The position numbers and the translations under genes were made by a program. From NCBI GenBank assembly GCA_029027825.1, contig CP093399.1, forward strand, positions 2,976,001-3,040,000: a stretch of DNA of 64,000 nucleotides, written 5' to 3'. This DNA is from Rs1 sp029027825. GTDB lineage: Bacteria > Pseudomonadota > Gammaproteobacteria > Pseudomonadales > Balneatricaceae. Below the pieces are notes generated by a model. The model searched no databases. It worked only from the letters and a program-made list of their open reading frames with translations, and was not told the DNA's origin. Of the stretch, positions 26,668 through 34,859 are shown piece by piece (positions within the stretch are counted from its first letter, which is position 1; the number at the start of each line of letters is the position of its first letter).

Positions 26668-28314
26668 CTTACATTCACAGGGGAAATGCTCATAGACTTT
26701 CTGAGTAATGCTTCAAATTCATGTGCGGGTATTGGACGGCTATAAAAATATCCTTGTAAATTATCACAATCGGTTGATTCAAAAAATTCCTTTTGCTGCT
26801 GCGTTTCTATTCCTTCAGCCGTAACCTTCAAACTTAAATTTTTAGCTAGGGATATAATAGCTTTAGTAGTTATTACATCATCAATGCTGGACGGAATATT
26901 ATCAACGAAGCTCTTATCAATTTTTAATCTATCAATTTTTAATTTCACTAAGTAGCTCATTGATGAGTAGCCTGTGCCAAAATCATCCAAGGCAACTGAA
27001 ACACCCATTTTTTTTTAGTGACTGTAGCTGCTTAATGGCAGAGTTAACATCTTGAAGCACCGCAGTCTCTGTCAATTCCATTTCCAAGCACTTAGCAGGC
27101 AACTGAGAAACAGTTAATGCATTTTTTACATTATTCACAAATTCATGGCTGATGAGCTGCTTCGCAGACATATTTACAGCGACGGTTAACTGCTCAAAGC
27201 CCATATCCCGCCATTTCTGGTTTTGCCTACATGCTTGGTTCAGTACCCAGCTCCCAATTTTGTCCATCATGCCAATTTCTTCGGCTATTGGGATGAATAC
27301 ATCTGGGCCAATTGAACCTAATCCTTCGCTTGTCCATCTCAACAGCGCTTCTGAACCTTTTACTTTTTCAGTATGAGTATCAATAACAGGTTGATAATAA
27401 ACTTCAAACTCATCATTTTCTATTGCTTTTCGTAGACCATTACTTATTTTAAGTTTATATTTTGATTTCTGTTCCAACTTCTCTGAATAAAACCGATAAG
27501 TACTCTTGCCTTCAAGCTTCGCGTTATACAATGCTACATTTGCATATTCCAGTAAGTCATCCACACTTCCAGTATCTGTTGGGTATACTGATACACCAAT
27601 ACTCATATTAATAAAAATTTCCTCGCCATTCAAAAAAAATGGACGGGCTAAACTTGCCATCAACTTCTCTGCTATGAGACTGATACTGTCAAGATTCACA
27701 GGAGAGTCAATAATAATCAAAAACTCATCACCTGATATCCTAGCAAGCGTATCATCGGTTCTTAATTGTTTTAAAAGTCGTTTGCTAAATTTTTTTAATA
27801 ATCCATCTCGAAATACATGCCCATACGAATCATTTATATATTTAAAATTATCTAAATCTATAGAGAATACGGCACCTAATCGTTTATTTCTTTTTGCATG
27901 TGATATAAATTGCTGCAACCTATTTTTGCAAAGTTCCCTGTTTGGTAAGCCGGTTAGCGCGTCAAAAAAGACCATGCGATTAAGTTTTTCTTCGCTGGCT
28001 ACACGGGTATTAATTTCTATATTTAAATATTTCTGATTCCGTATTATTATTGCCATAAGAGCAATAGAAAAAAATAACAGAGCCAAAACCAACTCATCTA
28101 ATTCGTATTTTTCATGCTTACTAACGAAACTGACAAATAGTTCAAATGCATCGAGTTCTATAGAAATCAGTAAAAATATTATGGTGGATATAACAATAAT
28201 AACGACGTCTATTACGAAAGCTGAGCCGTATTTTCCCAAGAAAGCGGTACGATTAATTGGATTATTTTTTTTGTTTCTCATTTCAAACTCATTATTTAGA
28301 ATCTCTGATTCCAT
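26628..28314 (-). pseudogene. second GGDEF-EAL protein, frameshifted in an A9 run
   Basis: This gene is paralogous to 24230-25873 over its full length: two membrane helices, a GGDEF domain with SGDEF, and an EAL domain with SEALLRW, MELTETA and DDFGTGYS. On the coding strand nine A residues replace the eight needed to keep frame before ATGGG (about 27008-27016). The frame changes after LQSLKK, and the upstream part ends after eight foreign residues (NGCFSCLG). The downstream part from 27008 encodes the rest of the EAL domain. The likely start is either 28314 or MRNKK at 28281, which aligns with the paralogue. This may be decay, a phase-variable tract, or a homopolymer sequencing error. Confidence 0.85.
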
Positions 28315-28327
28315 GTATATAAATTAA

Positions 28328-28489
28328 ACCTGAATCCGTGACTTCAAAGTGAATACAGAGTGTAAGATATTGGTTTTACGGTGGAATTGAAAAATCTTAG
28401 CTGCACCCGTAGGTTCAGCGGGAATTTTTCTAACCGCCGTAGAATCAAGAGCTTGCGCTATGTGGTGCAGTGAAGTCACTGATTCAGGT
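28328..28489 (+). repeat. 162-bp repeat, copy B
   Basis: This full-length copy has ends ACCTGAATCCGTGACTTCA and, as reverse complement, ACCTGAATCAGTGACTTCA. It begins 14 bases upstream of the most distal possible start of the second GGDEF-EAL gene, so that gene's promoter would have to be in or beyond the repeat. Confidence 0.92.
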
Positions 28490-28790
28490 TAAAGCTACCA
28501 ACTTTATAGAGCCCTAATAAAACACAAAAATTTGAATCGCATCTTAAATAACCTATATTTGATAAAAAGTGAACTATCGAATGGGTGCACTCGATCTAAA
28601 ATTGCCTATGTAAGACGGTGCAGTCTATACAAAATTAACAGAGCATCATATAGATAAAGAAAAATTGCTATAATTAATACCTTTGAATTGATTTGCAACA
28701 TGGGAAAGCACTATCATTTTGATTATAAGAGAAAATATTCTCGAAAATAAGTCTTATACAATACACTTTAACTAGGGGAAACACTGTCTT

Positions 28791-29234
28791 ATGAAAGCAC
28801 TAATCCAAAGAGTATCCCACGCCAAAGTGGAGGTAGATTCAAAGACTTTCGGGGCGATAGATGTCGGTATTTTACTGCTACTTGGCGTGGAGAAGAATGA
28901 CTCGACTGAATACGTCGATCGAATGTTGAAAAAAATTATCAACTATCGAATTTTTCCCGATCGGGATGGGAAAATGAACTTGAGCCTGAAAGATATTAAT
29001 GGCGGGCTATTAGTCGTCTCGCAATTCACTTTAGTTGCCCAAACCAACAAAGGATCAAGACCTGGATTCTCCAGAGGAGCCGATCCTGCGCACGGGAAGT
29101 TTATCTATGATGATTTTGTTAAAAAAGCGCAAGCTAGCCAACTTAAGATTCAGTCGGGACAGTTTGCTGCCGATATGCAAATTAGTCTGGTAAATGATGG
29201 CCCGGTTACTTTTATGTTTGAAATCAGCGAATAG
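28791..29234 (+). CDS. dtd: D-aminoacyl-tRNA deacylase
   Basis: This is a 147-residue cytoplasmic proofreading enzyme that removes D-amino acids (and glycine mischarged on tRNA-Ala) from tRNA. The two defining motifs are present: SQFTL (about 76-80) and NDGPVTF (about 137-143). The start MKALIQRVSHAKVEV is the family N-terminus, and the length matches the usual 145. The ATG follows AGGGGAAA. It is encoded alone. Confidence 0.97.
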   Translation: MKALIQRVSHAKVEVDSKTFGAIDVGILLLLGVEKNDSTEYVDRMLKKIINYRIFPDRDGKMNLSLKDINGGLLVVSQFTLVAQTNKGSRPGFSRGADPAHGKFIYDDFVKKAQASQLKIQSGQFAADMQISLVNDGPVTFMFEISE

Positions 29235-29255
29235 GCACCGCTGTTAGTTACAAGC

Positions 29256-29837
29256 TTATTGGAGTGTATACTCACTCGCATTAGCCGCCAAAAATAAGTT
29301 ATCTGACACCCCCCAATCAAGTGCTTTCGCCCCTCGATGAATTAAGCTAATAATTTGATGCAGCTGATTGTAATCAATCGATGATACCGCCACTGCACCA
29401 GCCGTGGAGGATGTGTAAAAACTCAATTTATAGTGTTGATTTTTGCAGCTAATATCCAATCTTTGCAAAATATTAGCAGCTATTTTAGGCTCTGGCGTTG
29501 CAGCAGTGTCACTGCCCTCTTTAGTCACTATAAAATCAGCACTCAACTGAGTCGTTGCGCTTAATGTAAGCTGGGCACTTTGGTGCTCAAACATCGCCAT
29601 CGCTGATCGATGTTCAAGTGGCGCGAGGGTTACCGCAGGAGAGGTTCGCTCGATTAAATTAATGGCGGCATTTAACAGTCGCAGTGCCAGCCTTCTAGTT
29701 ATCCAAAAACTGACTTCTTGGCCATCGTTATAGAGATTTCCCGAAAGAAGAATCCGATCTTGTACTTCGTTATATTCGAAAGTGAACGCTTTTATGTCGA
29801 TAACCGACGCTAACGATTTGTCTTCCAAAGGTTGCAT
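29256..29837 (-). CDS. unknown protein translationally coupled to moaA
   Basis: This is a soluble-looking protein of 193 residues without a recognised family, signal peptide or membrane helix. It is Leu/Ala/Thr rich, with an N-terminal beta-strand pattern (FTFEYNEVQDRILLSGNLYN), RRLALRLLNAAINLI in the middle and a C-terminal SLIHRGAKALDWGV. Its ATG shares one base with the moaA stop (TGATG), so it should be made together with MoaA. Whether it serves molybdenum cofactor synthesis is unknown; the coupling is the only hint. Confidence 0.65.
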   Translation of the reverse strand: MQPLEDKSLASVIDIKAFTFEYNEVQDRILLSGNLYNDGQEVSFWITRRLALRLLNAAINLIERTSPAVTLAPLEHRSAMAMFEHQSAQLTLSATTQLSADFIVTKEGSDTAATPEPKIAANILQRLDISCKNQHYKLSFYTSSTAGAVAVSSIDYNQLHQIISLIHRGAKALDWGVSDNLFLAANASEYTLQ

Positions 29838-30832
29838 CACCCTCCTGTCATACTCATAAAACGCACTACTTGCACATCACCATCCACCGTAAAATTATGC
29901 TCTTTGGGCTTATTTGCCATCGCCATTACGAGATGGCGCTTTAACACCTCAATATCACCCTTGTTATCGCGGATTATTTGTTTTAAATCCACCGCATGCT
30001 CATTGCCGAGACAGAGTAATAATTCACCTTCGACCGTTACCCTCACTCGGTTACAATCGCCACAAAAATTATGACTATGAGGTGAGATAAAGCCAATCTT
30101 ACTTTTACTATCAGCCATATTCCAATACTGAGACGGGCCTCCGGTATTCAAGGTGGAGCGACTTAGCGGGTAGCGCTGCTCAATAGCGGAAAATACATCA
30201 TCACTAGAATAATAGGTTTCAGCGCGATTATGCGAGCTAATCGCGCCCAATGGCATCTCTTCACTGAATGATATATCAATTTCACGATCACGAACAAAAT
30301 CAACTAAGTCTAATACTTCGTGATCATTGCGGCCTTTTAAAATAACCGCATTTAATTTGATACGCTCAATACCTGCATCAACCGCAGCATCAATCCCCTC
30401 TATCACTTGCTCTATATTACCGATACGGGTCAGCGCTTTGAACAGCAGCGGATTTAAACTATCTAAACTAATGTTTATTCGATTAACACCAGATTTCTTT
30501 AGCTGCCGTGCATATTTTTTTAGTTGCGAGCCATTAGTTGTCAAACAAAAATCTTTTAAGCCTTCAAGTTTACCAATACCATCAAACAGCGAGAGAACAT
30601 CCCGCCTAACCAGTGGCTCGCCACCGGTCAGGCGAATTTTATTGACACCTAATTCCACAAAAGCCCTGGTAATCAAGTGAATTTCTTCCAGTGACATCAC
30701 TTGATCGCGAGGCAAAAAGGTCATCTTTTCGTCCATACAATACACGCAGCGAAAATCACATCTATCAGTCACAGACATTCTAACGTAAGTTATTTTACGA
30801 CCAAACTGGTCTATTAATTGCGTCTGAGGCAT
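29837..30832 (-). CDS. moaA: GTP 3',8-cyclase, molybdenum cofactor biosynthesis
   Basis: MoaA is a radical SAM enzyme that converts GTP to 3',8-cyclo-7,8-dihydro-GTP, the first step of molybdopterin synthesis. The N-terminal 4Fe-4S site is in TDRCDFRCVYC (Cys 25, 29, 32). The C-terminal cluster motif FCGDCNRVRVTVEGELLLC and the terminal Gly-Gly, which is functionally important in the family, are all present. The start is taken as the ATG of MPQTQLIDQFGRK, ten bases after AAGGT; a GTG six codons upstream is also in frame. A 162-bp repeat lies 44 bases upstream, between moaA and the yaiI-like gene. No other moa gene is in the window. Confidence 0.95.
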   Translation of the reverse strand: MPQTQLIDQFGRKITYVRMSVTDRCDFRCVYCMDEKMTFLPRDQVMSLEEIHLITRAFVELGVNKIRLTGGEPLVRRDVLSLFDGIGKLEGLKDFCLTTNGSQLKKYARQLKKSGVNRINISLDSLNPLLFKALTRIGNIEQVIEGIDAAVDAGIERIKLNAVILKGRNDHEVLDLVDFVRDREIDISFSEEMPLGAISSHNRAETYYSSDDVFSAIEQRYPLSRSTLNTGGPSQYWNMADSKSKIGFISPHSHNFCGDCNRVRVTVEGELLLCLGNEHAVDLKQIIRDNKGDIEVLKRHLVMAMANKPKEHNFTVDGDVQVVRFMSMTGG

Positions 30833-30876
30833 TGCACTTAGCACCTTCACTTTTCACTCTATGGTTGTTAAATTCT

Positions 30877-31038
30877 ACCTGAATCCGTGACTTCAAAGTG
30901 AATACAGAGTGTAAGATATTGGTTCTACGGTGGAATTGAAAAATCTTAGCTGCACCCGTAGGTTCAGCGGGCATTTTTCTAACCGCTGTAGAATCAAGAG
31001 CTTGCGCCATGTGGCGCAGTGAAGTCACTGATTCAGGT
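30877..31038 (+). repeat. 162-bp repeat, copy C
   Basis: This full-length copy fills the gap between the yaiI-like gene and moaA, both on the minus strand. Its right end (CTGATTCAGGT) provides the TGA stop of the yaiI-like gene, and its left end is 44 bases from the moaA start. A short reading frame inside it on the minus strand also occurs in the copy at 60045 and is a shadow of the repeat. Confidence 0.92.
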
Positions 31039-31503
31039 TCTATTCTTAGTTTGCCGTTTCATCCAGCCAACCAAATACTGATCTAGCTGATTAGCAAACA
31101 GCTGCCGATCGTTTTGATTCATTTTATCTGGCCCACCAGACTGAATACCACTACTGCGCATCGTTTCCAAAAAATCACGCATATTCAATCTAGACTTAAT
31201 ATTTTCAGTATCTAAGACTTCGCCACGCGGCGTTAGCACTCTACCACCCTTCTCTATAACCTCGCCGGCCAACGGCAAGTCGCTGGTGATAATCAAGTCA
31301 ACAACCGAGCAGCGCTTGACAATTACAACAACCGCCACATCAAAACCCGACGCAACACATATCGACTTAACATTATCCACGTTTGGTACGGGAATATATT
31401 GATTTGCCACAAAATATAAACAGATTTTAGTCCGCTGTGCGCTGCGTAACAAAATTTCTTTGATCACTTTAGGACAAGCGTCCGCATCTACCCAAATCGC
31501 CAT
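31033..31503 (-). CDS. YaiI/YqxD family protein (UPF0178)
   Basis: This 156-residue cytoplasmic protein has the family N-terminus MAIWVDADACPKVIKEILLR and the conserved segments VANQYIPVP, VDLIITSDLPLAGEVIEKG and SGGPDKMNQNDRQLFANQLD. The family has a PIN-like fold with conserved aspartates and no settled function. The stop codon (TGA at 31033-31035) lies inside the end of the 162-bp repeat, so the last residues after KRQTKN probably changed when the repeat arrived. The ATG and length are otherwise standard. Confidence 0.92.
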   Translation of the reverse strand: MAIWVDADACPKVIKEILLRSAQRTKICLYFVANQYIPVPNVDNVKSICVASGFDVAVVVIVKRCSVVDLIITSDLPLAGEVIEKGGRVLTPRGEVLDTENIKSRLNMRDFLETMRSSGIQSGGPDKMNQNDRQLFANQLDQYLVGWMKRQTKNRT

Positions 31504-31760
31504 TTAAACACCCTTGCCTGTCAGCCTGTTTTTATACACAATTAATGGGCATGCTAGTGCGGCAATTCAACCTTTTACAGCAACTAGTTTCAACCGACAA
31601 ACACATACCTATTATAAACAGCTCATTTTTCCAAACGCCGACCTCTTCTGCAGCTATCAGAAAAGTCCAAACGCTACCAATAATTTTTATACAAACGAGG
31701 TAGAATGTTACCTTCGTGAGATTTTCTCATTAATTTTCACAGCTAATAAAGAGCCCTAAG

Positions 31761-32315
31761 TTGAAAAATGACCAGCAAAAAATGCTCGATGGTGAAGCGT
31801 ACAACCCTCTGTGCAAAGAGCTGCGCAAGCAACGCAGCAGAGCGAAAGCGCTATGCTTTGAATATAATCAAGCTCATCCTGATCAGAAAGGCAAAAAACA
31901 ACAAATTTTAAGCAAGCTGCTAAATAGTGTTAACAAGGCGGTTATTGAGGCCAATTATTATTGCGATTACGGCTACAATATCACATTAGGTAATAACTTT
32001 TACGCTAATCACAATTGCACTATCCTCGATCCAGCACCAGTAGTTATCGGCAATAATGTGATGCTTGGCCCCAATGTCAATCTATCTACCGCTACCCACC
32101 CGCTGAATGCCGAAGAACGCGCAACCGGCTCTGAGACCGCTCTGCCAATCTATATCGAAGATAATGTATGGATTGGCATGGGGGTACAAATATTACCCGG
32201 AGTCACTATCGGTAAAAACTCTGTGATAGCTGCAGGTGCGGTGGTTAATAAAAGCATCGCTAGCAACTCGCTGGCCGCCGGAGTCCCCGCCAAGGTAATC
32301 AAAAATTTAACTTGA
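31761..32315 (+). CDS. maltose/sugar O-acetyltransferase (hexapeptide repeat)
   Basis: This 184-residue left-handed beta-helix acetyltransferase is of the Maa/NodL type. The maltose-acetyltransferase N-terminal region has MLDGEAYNPLCKELRKQRSR, followed by hexapeptide repeats with the acceptor motif FYANHNCTILD, STATHPLN and IYIEDNVWIGMGVQILPGVT. It transfers acetyl from acetyl-CoA to a sugar hydroxyl. The start is a TTG; it matches the family N-terminus better than the ATG seven codons later. The TGA stop lies in the end of a degenerate copy of the gene-edge repeat. Confidence 0.9.
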   Translation: MKNDQQKMLDGEAYNPLCKELRKQRSRAKALCFEYNQAHPDQKGKKQQILSKLLNSVNKAVIEANYYCDYGYNITLGNNFYANHNCTILDPAPVVIGNNVMLGPNVNLSTATHPLNAEERATGSETALPIYIEDNVWIGMGVQILPGVTIGKNSVIAAGAVVNKSIASNSLAAGVPAKVIKNLT

Positions 32316-32425
32316 ATCAGAGGTTTCACTGCACTGCTTAGCACCAGCTATGGATTCACTGCGGTTAGAAAAACAGCCACTAATGCTATGAATGTTATGC
32401 AGGGATGCATTTATTTAGCGGATAC
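32310..32425 (-). repeat. degenerate reverse copy, long subfamily
   Basis: It begins with ACTTGAATCAGAGGTTTCAC, which overlaps the stop codon of the O-acetyltransferase. As reverse complement it shares CTAAATAAATGCATCC, TGCATAA and TTTTTCTAACCGC with the copy at 26464. The far end is lost, and no target duplication is seen. Confidence 0.65.
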
Positions 32426-32687
32426 AAGAAGCATCCGAGGTTACGGATAAAGTTTAACTTAAATTCTCTATTAGCAGATAATTGTGTAGATTAAACCTAA
32501 CTGTCTAAAAGACGCTGTTGAGCTATTTGCTTTTCTGTATTTCAAACCAACTATCATCAGAAAAATCATCCGCGATAATGCGCAGTTTAGAGCGCACTTA
32601 GGTCAACATTCTGCTGAGCAAAAACAGCCTGCATATTTGCAACAACCTCAACATTGAGTACTTTCATACTTTTGAAATCAACACTTG

Positions 32688-33599
32688 TCAGTATGCCACT
32701 ACACGTGGGAGTGACAACTTGCTGTAGTATTTGCTGTTACGCACTAAATCATCAGCTTTTAATAACGGATTACCTACTTTGAACCAATGCCTGTCATTTA
32801 TTTTTGCCTGTGTTAAAGCGGACTTAATGAATGGATTATTAATAAAAAACGTATTAAAGCTTCCATCCTTAAACGCTAATTCCAAGCCTGATTTCAAGGC
32901 CACTGAGAGTGCTTTATTTTTCTTTGAAACATAGAAGTAAACGGGGTTGTCATAATAAATGCCGATGTTATTAACCACCGCTAAATTAGGTAATTTAGCC
33001 TTCCTTTCGGCTATTTCAATGAAAGCTTCTTGAATGCCTCGATGGTATAAGTCTATTCTTTTTTTGCTAGCCATATGGAATAATGACTCGTATTTAGCTT
33101 GATCAACATTAAGGGAGGCATTCTCTAAAATCGTAGTACCTGCCCAGCCAATTCCCGAGCCGAAAACAAGCGATTTCAGCTGATCAAAACTATCAATTTT
33201 TGAGAACGATTCAATATTATCTTGATGCGTAATGAACACTCGGTAGCCATTCATCCCCCCATATATCGGTATTTTTATTCTATCTAATTTATTATCTAAG
33301 CTCGATGTTGCTCCGTTCCATACAAAGTCAATATCGCCTTTATTGACTGCAATTAGTTTTCGCGCATGAGTCATAGGGACAATGTTTTTAACTAGTTTAT
33401 AAGATGTCTTGGATTTTTTCATTGCCAGTTCTATAACAGATATAAAATATGCCGAACGCTGGTCTACTTTGGCCTCTGATACAGGGTAGACGATTTCAAT
33501 CGTCTCTTGATTTACATTTTTTGCAAAGGAAAAGATTGGCACGAAGGCAACCAAAACCACTAAGGTATTGCGGATGATTAATTTGAGTTCTGATCTCAT
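32688..33599 (-). CDS. periplasmic solute-binding-like protein
   Basis: This is a 303-residue protein with a signal peptide (hydrophobic residues 10-24, NTLVVLVAFVPIFSFAK). Its mature domain resembles the type II periplasmic binding fold, with the segments AYFISVIELAMKKSK, DIDFVWNGATSS, KSLVFGSGIGW and YFYVSKKNKALSVALKSGLE. Such stand-alone proteins are often called hypothetical or ABC substrate-binding proteins; no permease is adjacent. The ligand is unknown. The N-terminal segment YPVSEAKVDQRSAYFISVI suggests it belongs to a family distinct from the one at 764. Confidence 0.72.
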   Translation of the reverse strand: MRSELKLIIRNTLVVLVAFVPIFSFAKNVNQETIEIVYPVSEAKVDQRSAYFISVIELAMKKSKTSYKLVKNIVPMTHARKLIAVNKGDIDFVWNGATSSLDNKLDRIKIPIYGGMNGYRVFITHQDNIESFSKIDSFDQLKSLVFGSGIGWAGTTILENASLNVDQAKYESLFHMASKKRIDLYHRGIQEAFIEIAERKAKLPNLAVVNNIGIYYDNPVYFYVSKKNKALSVALKSGLELAFKDGSFNTFFINNPFIKSALTQAKINDRHWFKVGNPLLKADDLVRNSKYYSKLSLPRVVAY

Positions 33600-33910
33600 G
33601 AAAGTACTCCATAACGATTATTATCATCCTATAAATATAGTCGATAAAAGTTATAAGACAACTTAAGTTCTAGTTTAGAACATGGATACACCGTATTAAA
33701 GTTGCTGAGTAAGAGTTGGATTTATTCTCTTTGTTATATAAGGTAAAGCCTTATTAAGGCTATTGTAAATCCATCATTGACAATGAAAATGGGGGGAATT
33801 TAATTACATTTTTAGGGATGTAATATACGTTCCCTCATTAATTGGGCCCTAGTAACCAACAGATCTAACTATTGGGGCACCCGCAGTCAACATCTGTTTT
33901 TGGATGGAAA
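33600..33910. other. intergenic region, nothing recognised
   Basis: About 310 AT-rich bases separate the IclR gene end from the upstream side of the solute-binding gene. The promoter for the latter should lie near 33610-33680. No repeat or coding signal was found. Confidence 0.4.
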
Positions 33911-34696
33911 CTAGTTAGTCTCAGGAAAATCCCAAGTTTCCGCCAGCGCGCCAATTTTACTGGCAGTAGCCAGTAAATCTACTTTAAATGCAGCTAATTC
34001 TAACAGCGAATAACGTGCGGTAGAGGTAGTGATTGATAGACCACCTAAGACTCTTTTAGAACTGCTTAGTATCGGGGCGGCGATGCAGATGATATTTGGC
34101 TCGTGCTCCTCTCGATCAAAGGCAACTTGTTGTTGACGAATCTCAGCGAGCTCCGCTGATAACTGCTCTACACTGACGAGAGTATTGGCTGTATAGCGAT
34201 GAAAAGACTGCTGTTGCACTAAGCTTTGGCACTGTTCTACTGGCAGAAAAGCTAACATCGCCTTACCTATGCCCGTGCAATAACCTGGCCCAATTTTACC
34301 GGCATCTGAATACATCGCCAGAGGTGAGGCGGGATTGCGCTTGTCGACATACAGAACTTGACCGTGATCTAACTGACCTAGATGTACGGTTTCCGATAAT
34401 TTCAATGAAAGCTCATCTAACAGCGGCCTAGCTATAGGCGCCAGTGAAGATTGTCGCCACGCGGCATGCGCTAACCTGACTAGCCTCACCCCTAAGCTGT
34501 ACAGCTGCCTCTCACTATCATATCCCAACATCCCCTGGCTAGTTAACGTTTGCAACAGGCGATACAGTGTCGCTTTGGGGTGGGGGCTGGCGGTCAGCAA
34601 TTCGCTGAAGCGCACCGGTCGCCCAATGGCCGCCACTTGGTCTAACAAATCCAATGCTTTACCGACTGTGCCATCGCTGTTATTACGTATTTTCAT
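33911..34696 (-). CDS. IclR-family transcriptional repressor of the sugar-acid cluster
   Basis: This 261-residue regulator has an N-terminal winged helix (about 8-70, VGKALDLLDQVAAIGRPVRF and TLYRLLQTLTSQGMLGYD). The IclR effector domain follows, with SETVHLGQLDHGQVLYVDKR, GKIGPGYCTGIGKAMLAFL and ICIAAPILSSSKRVLGGLSI. It is divergent from the dehydratase gene. A perfect palindrome of the type bound by IclR/KdgR regulators lies between them (34768-34782). The effector is most likely a galactonate or 2-keto-3-deoxy intermediate; that is inferred from context. Confidence 0.93.
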   Translation of the reverse strand: MKIRNNSDGTVGKALDLLDQVAAIGRPVRFSELLTASPHPKATLYRLLQTLTSQGMLGYDSERQLYSLGVRLVRLAHAAWRQSSLAPIARPLLDELSLKLSETVHLGQLDHGQVLYVDKRNPASPLAMYSDAGKIGPGYCTGIGKAMLAFLPVEQCQSLVQQQSFHRYTANTLVSVEQLSAELAEIRQQQVAFDREEHEPNIICIAAPILSSSKRVLGGLSITTSTARYSLLELAAFKVDLLATASKIGALAETWDFPETN

Positions 34697-34728
34697 TCAA
34701 GCTGCCTTTTTAAATCCTATCGAAACTA

Positions 34729-34782
34729 TTGACAAGTATCTGGTTAATAGCGCATATTGTCAATATTTGAAACCAAGTTTCA
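34729..34782 (+). promoter_or_regulatory. promoter and IclR-type operator of the galactonate cluster
   Basis: A consensus -35 TTGACA at 34729-34734 is followed after 18 bases by CATATT at 34753-34758. Immediately downstream TGAAACCAAGTTTCA (34768-34782) is a perfect inverted repeat with six-base arms and a three-base centre. This placement over the start of transcription fits repression by the adjacent IclR protein. The arms resemble the TGAAAC/GTTTCA halves of KdgR sites as I recall them. Confidence 0.65.
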
Positions 34783-34859
34783 TTATATGGAACTTATTTA
34801 AATATAGATTTATTCGATAACTTCCCAGTGTGCTGTGGATTATTTAGGGTAAAAGAATC

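Noticed and set aside
27152..28036. Plus-strand frames of 74 and 176 codons opposite the second GGDEF-EAL gene
   Set aside because: They are antisense to a conserved coding region and have no homology features.
30795..31028. A short minus-strand frame that is shared with 60023-60289 and looks conserved
   Set aside because: Its conservation is that of the 162-bp non-coding repeat (copies C and D). It has no ribosome site and no independent coding signal.
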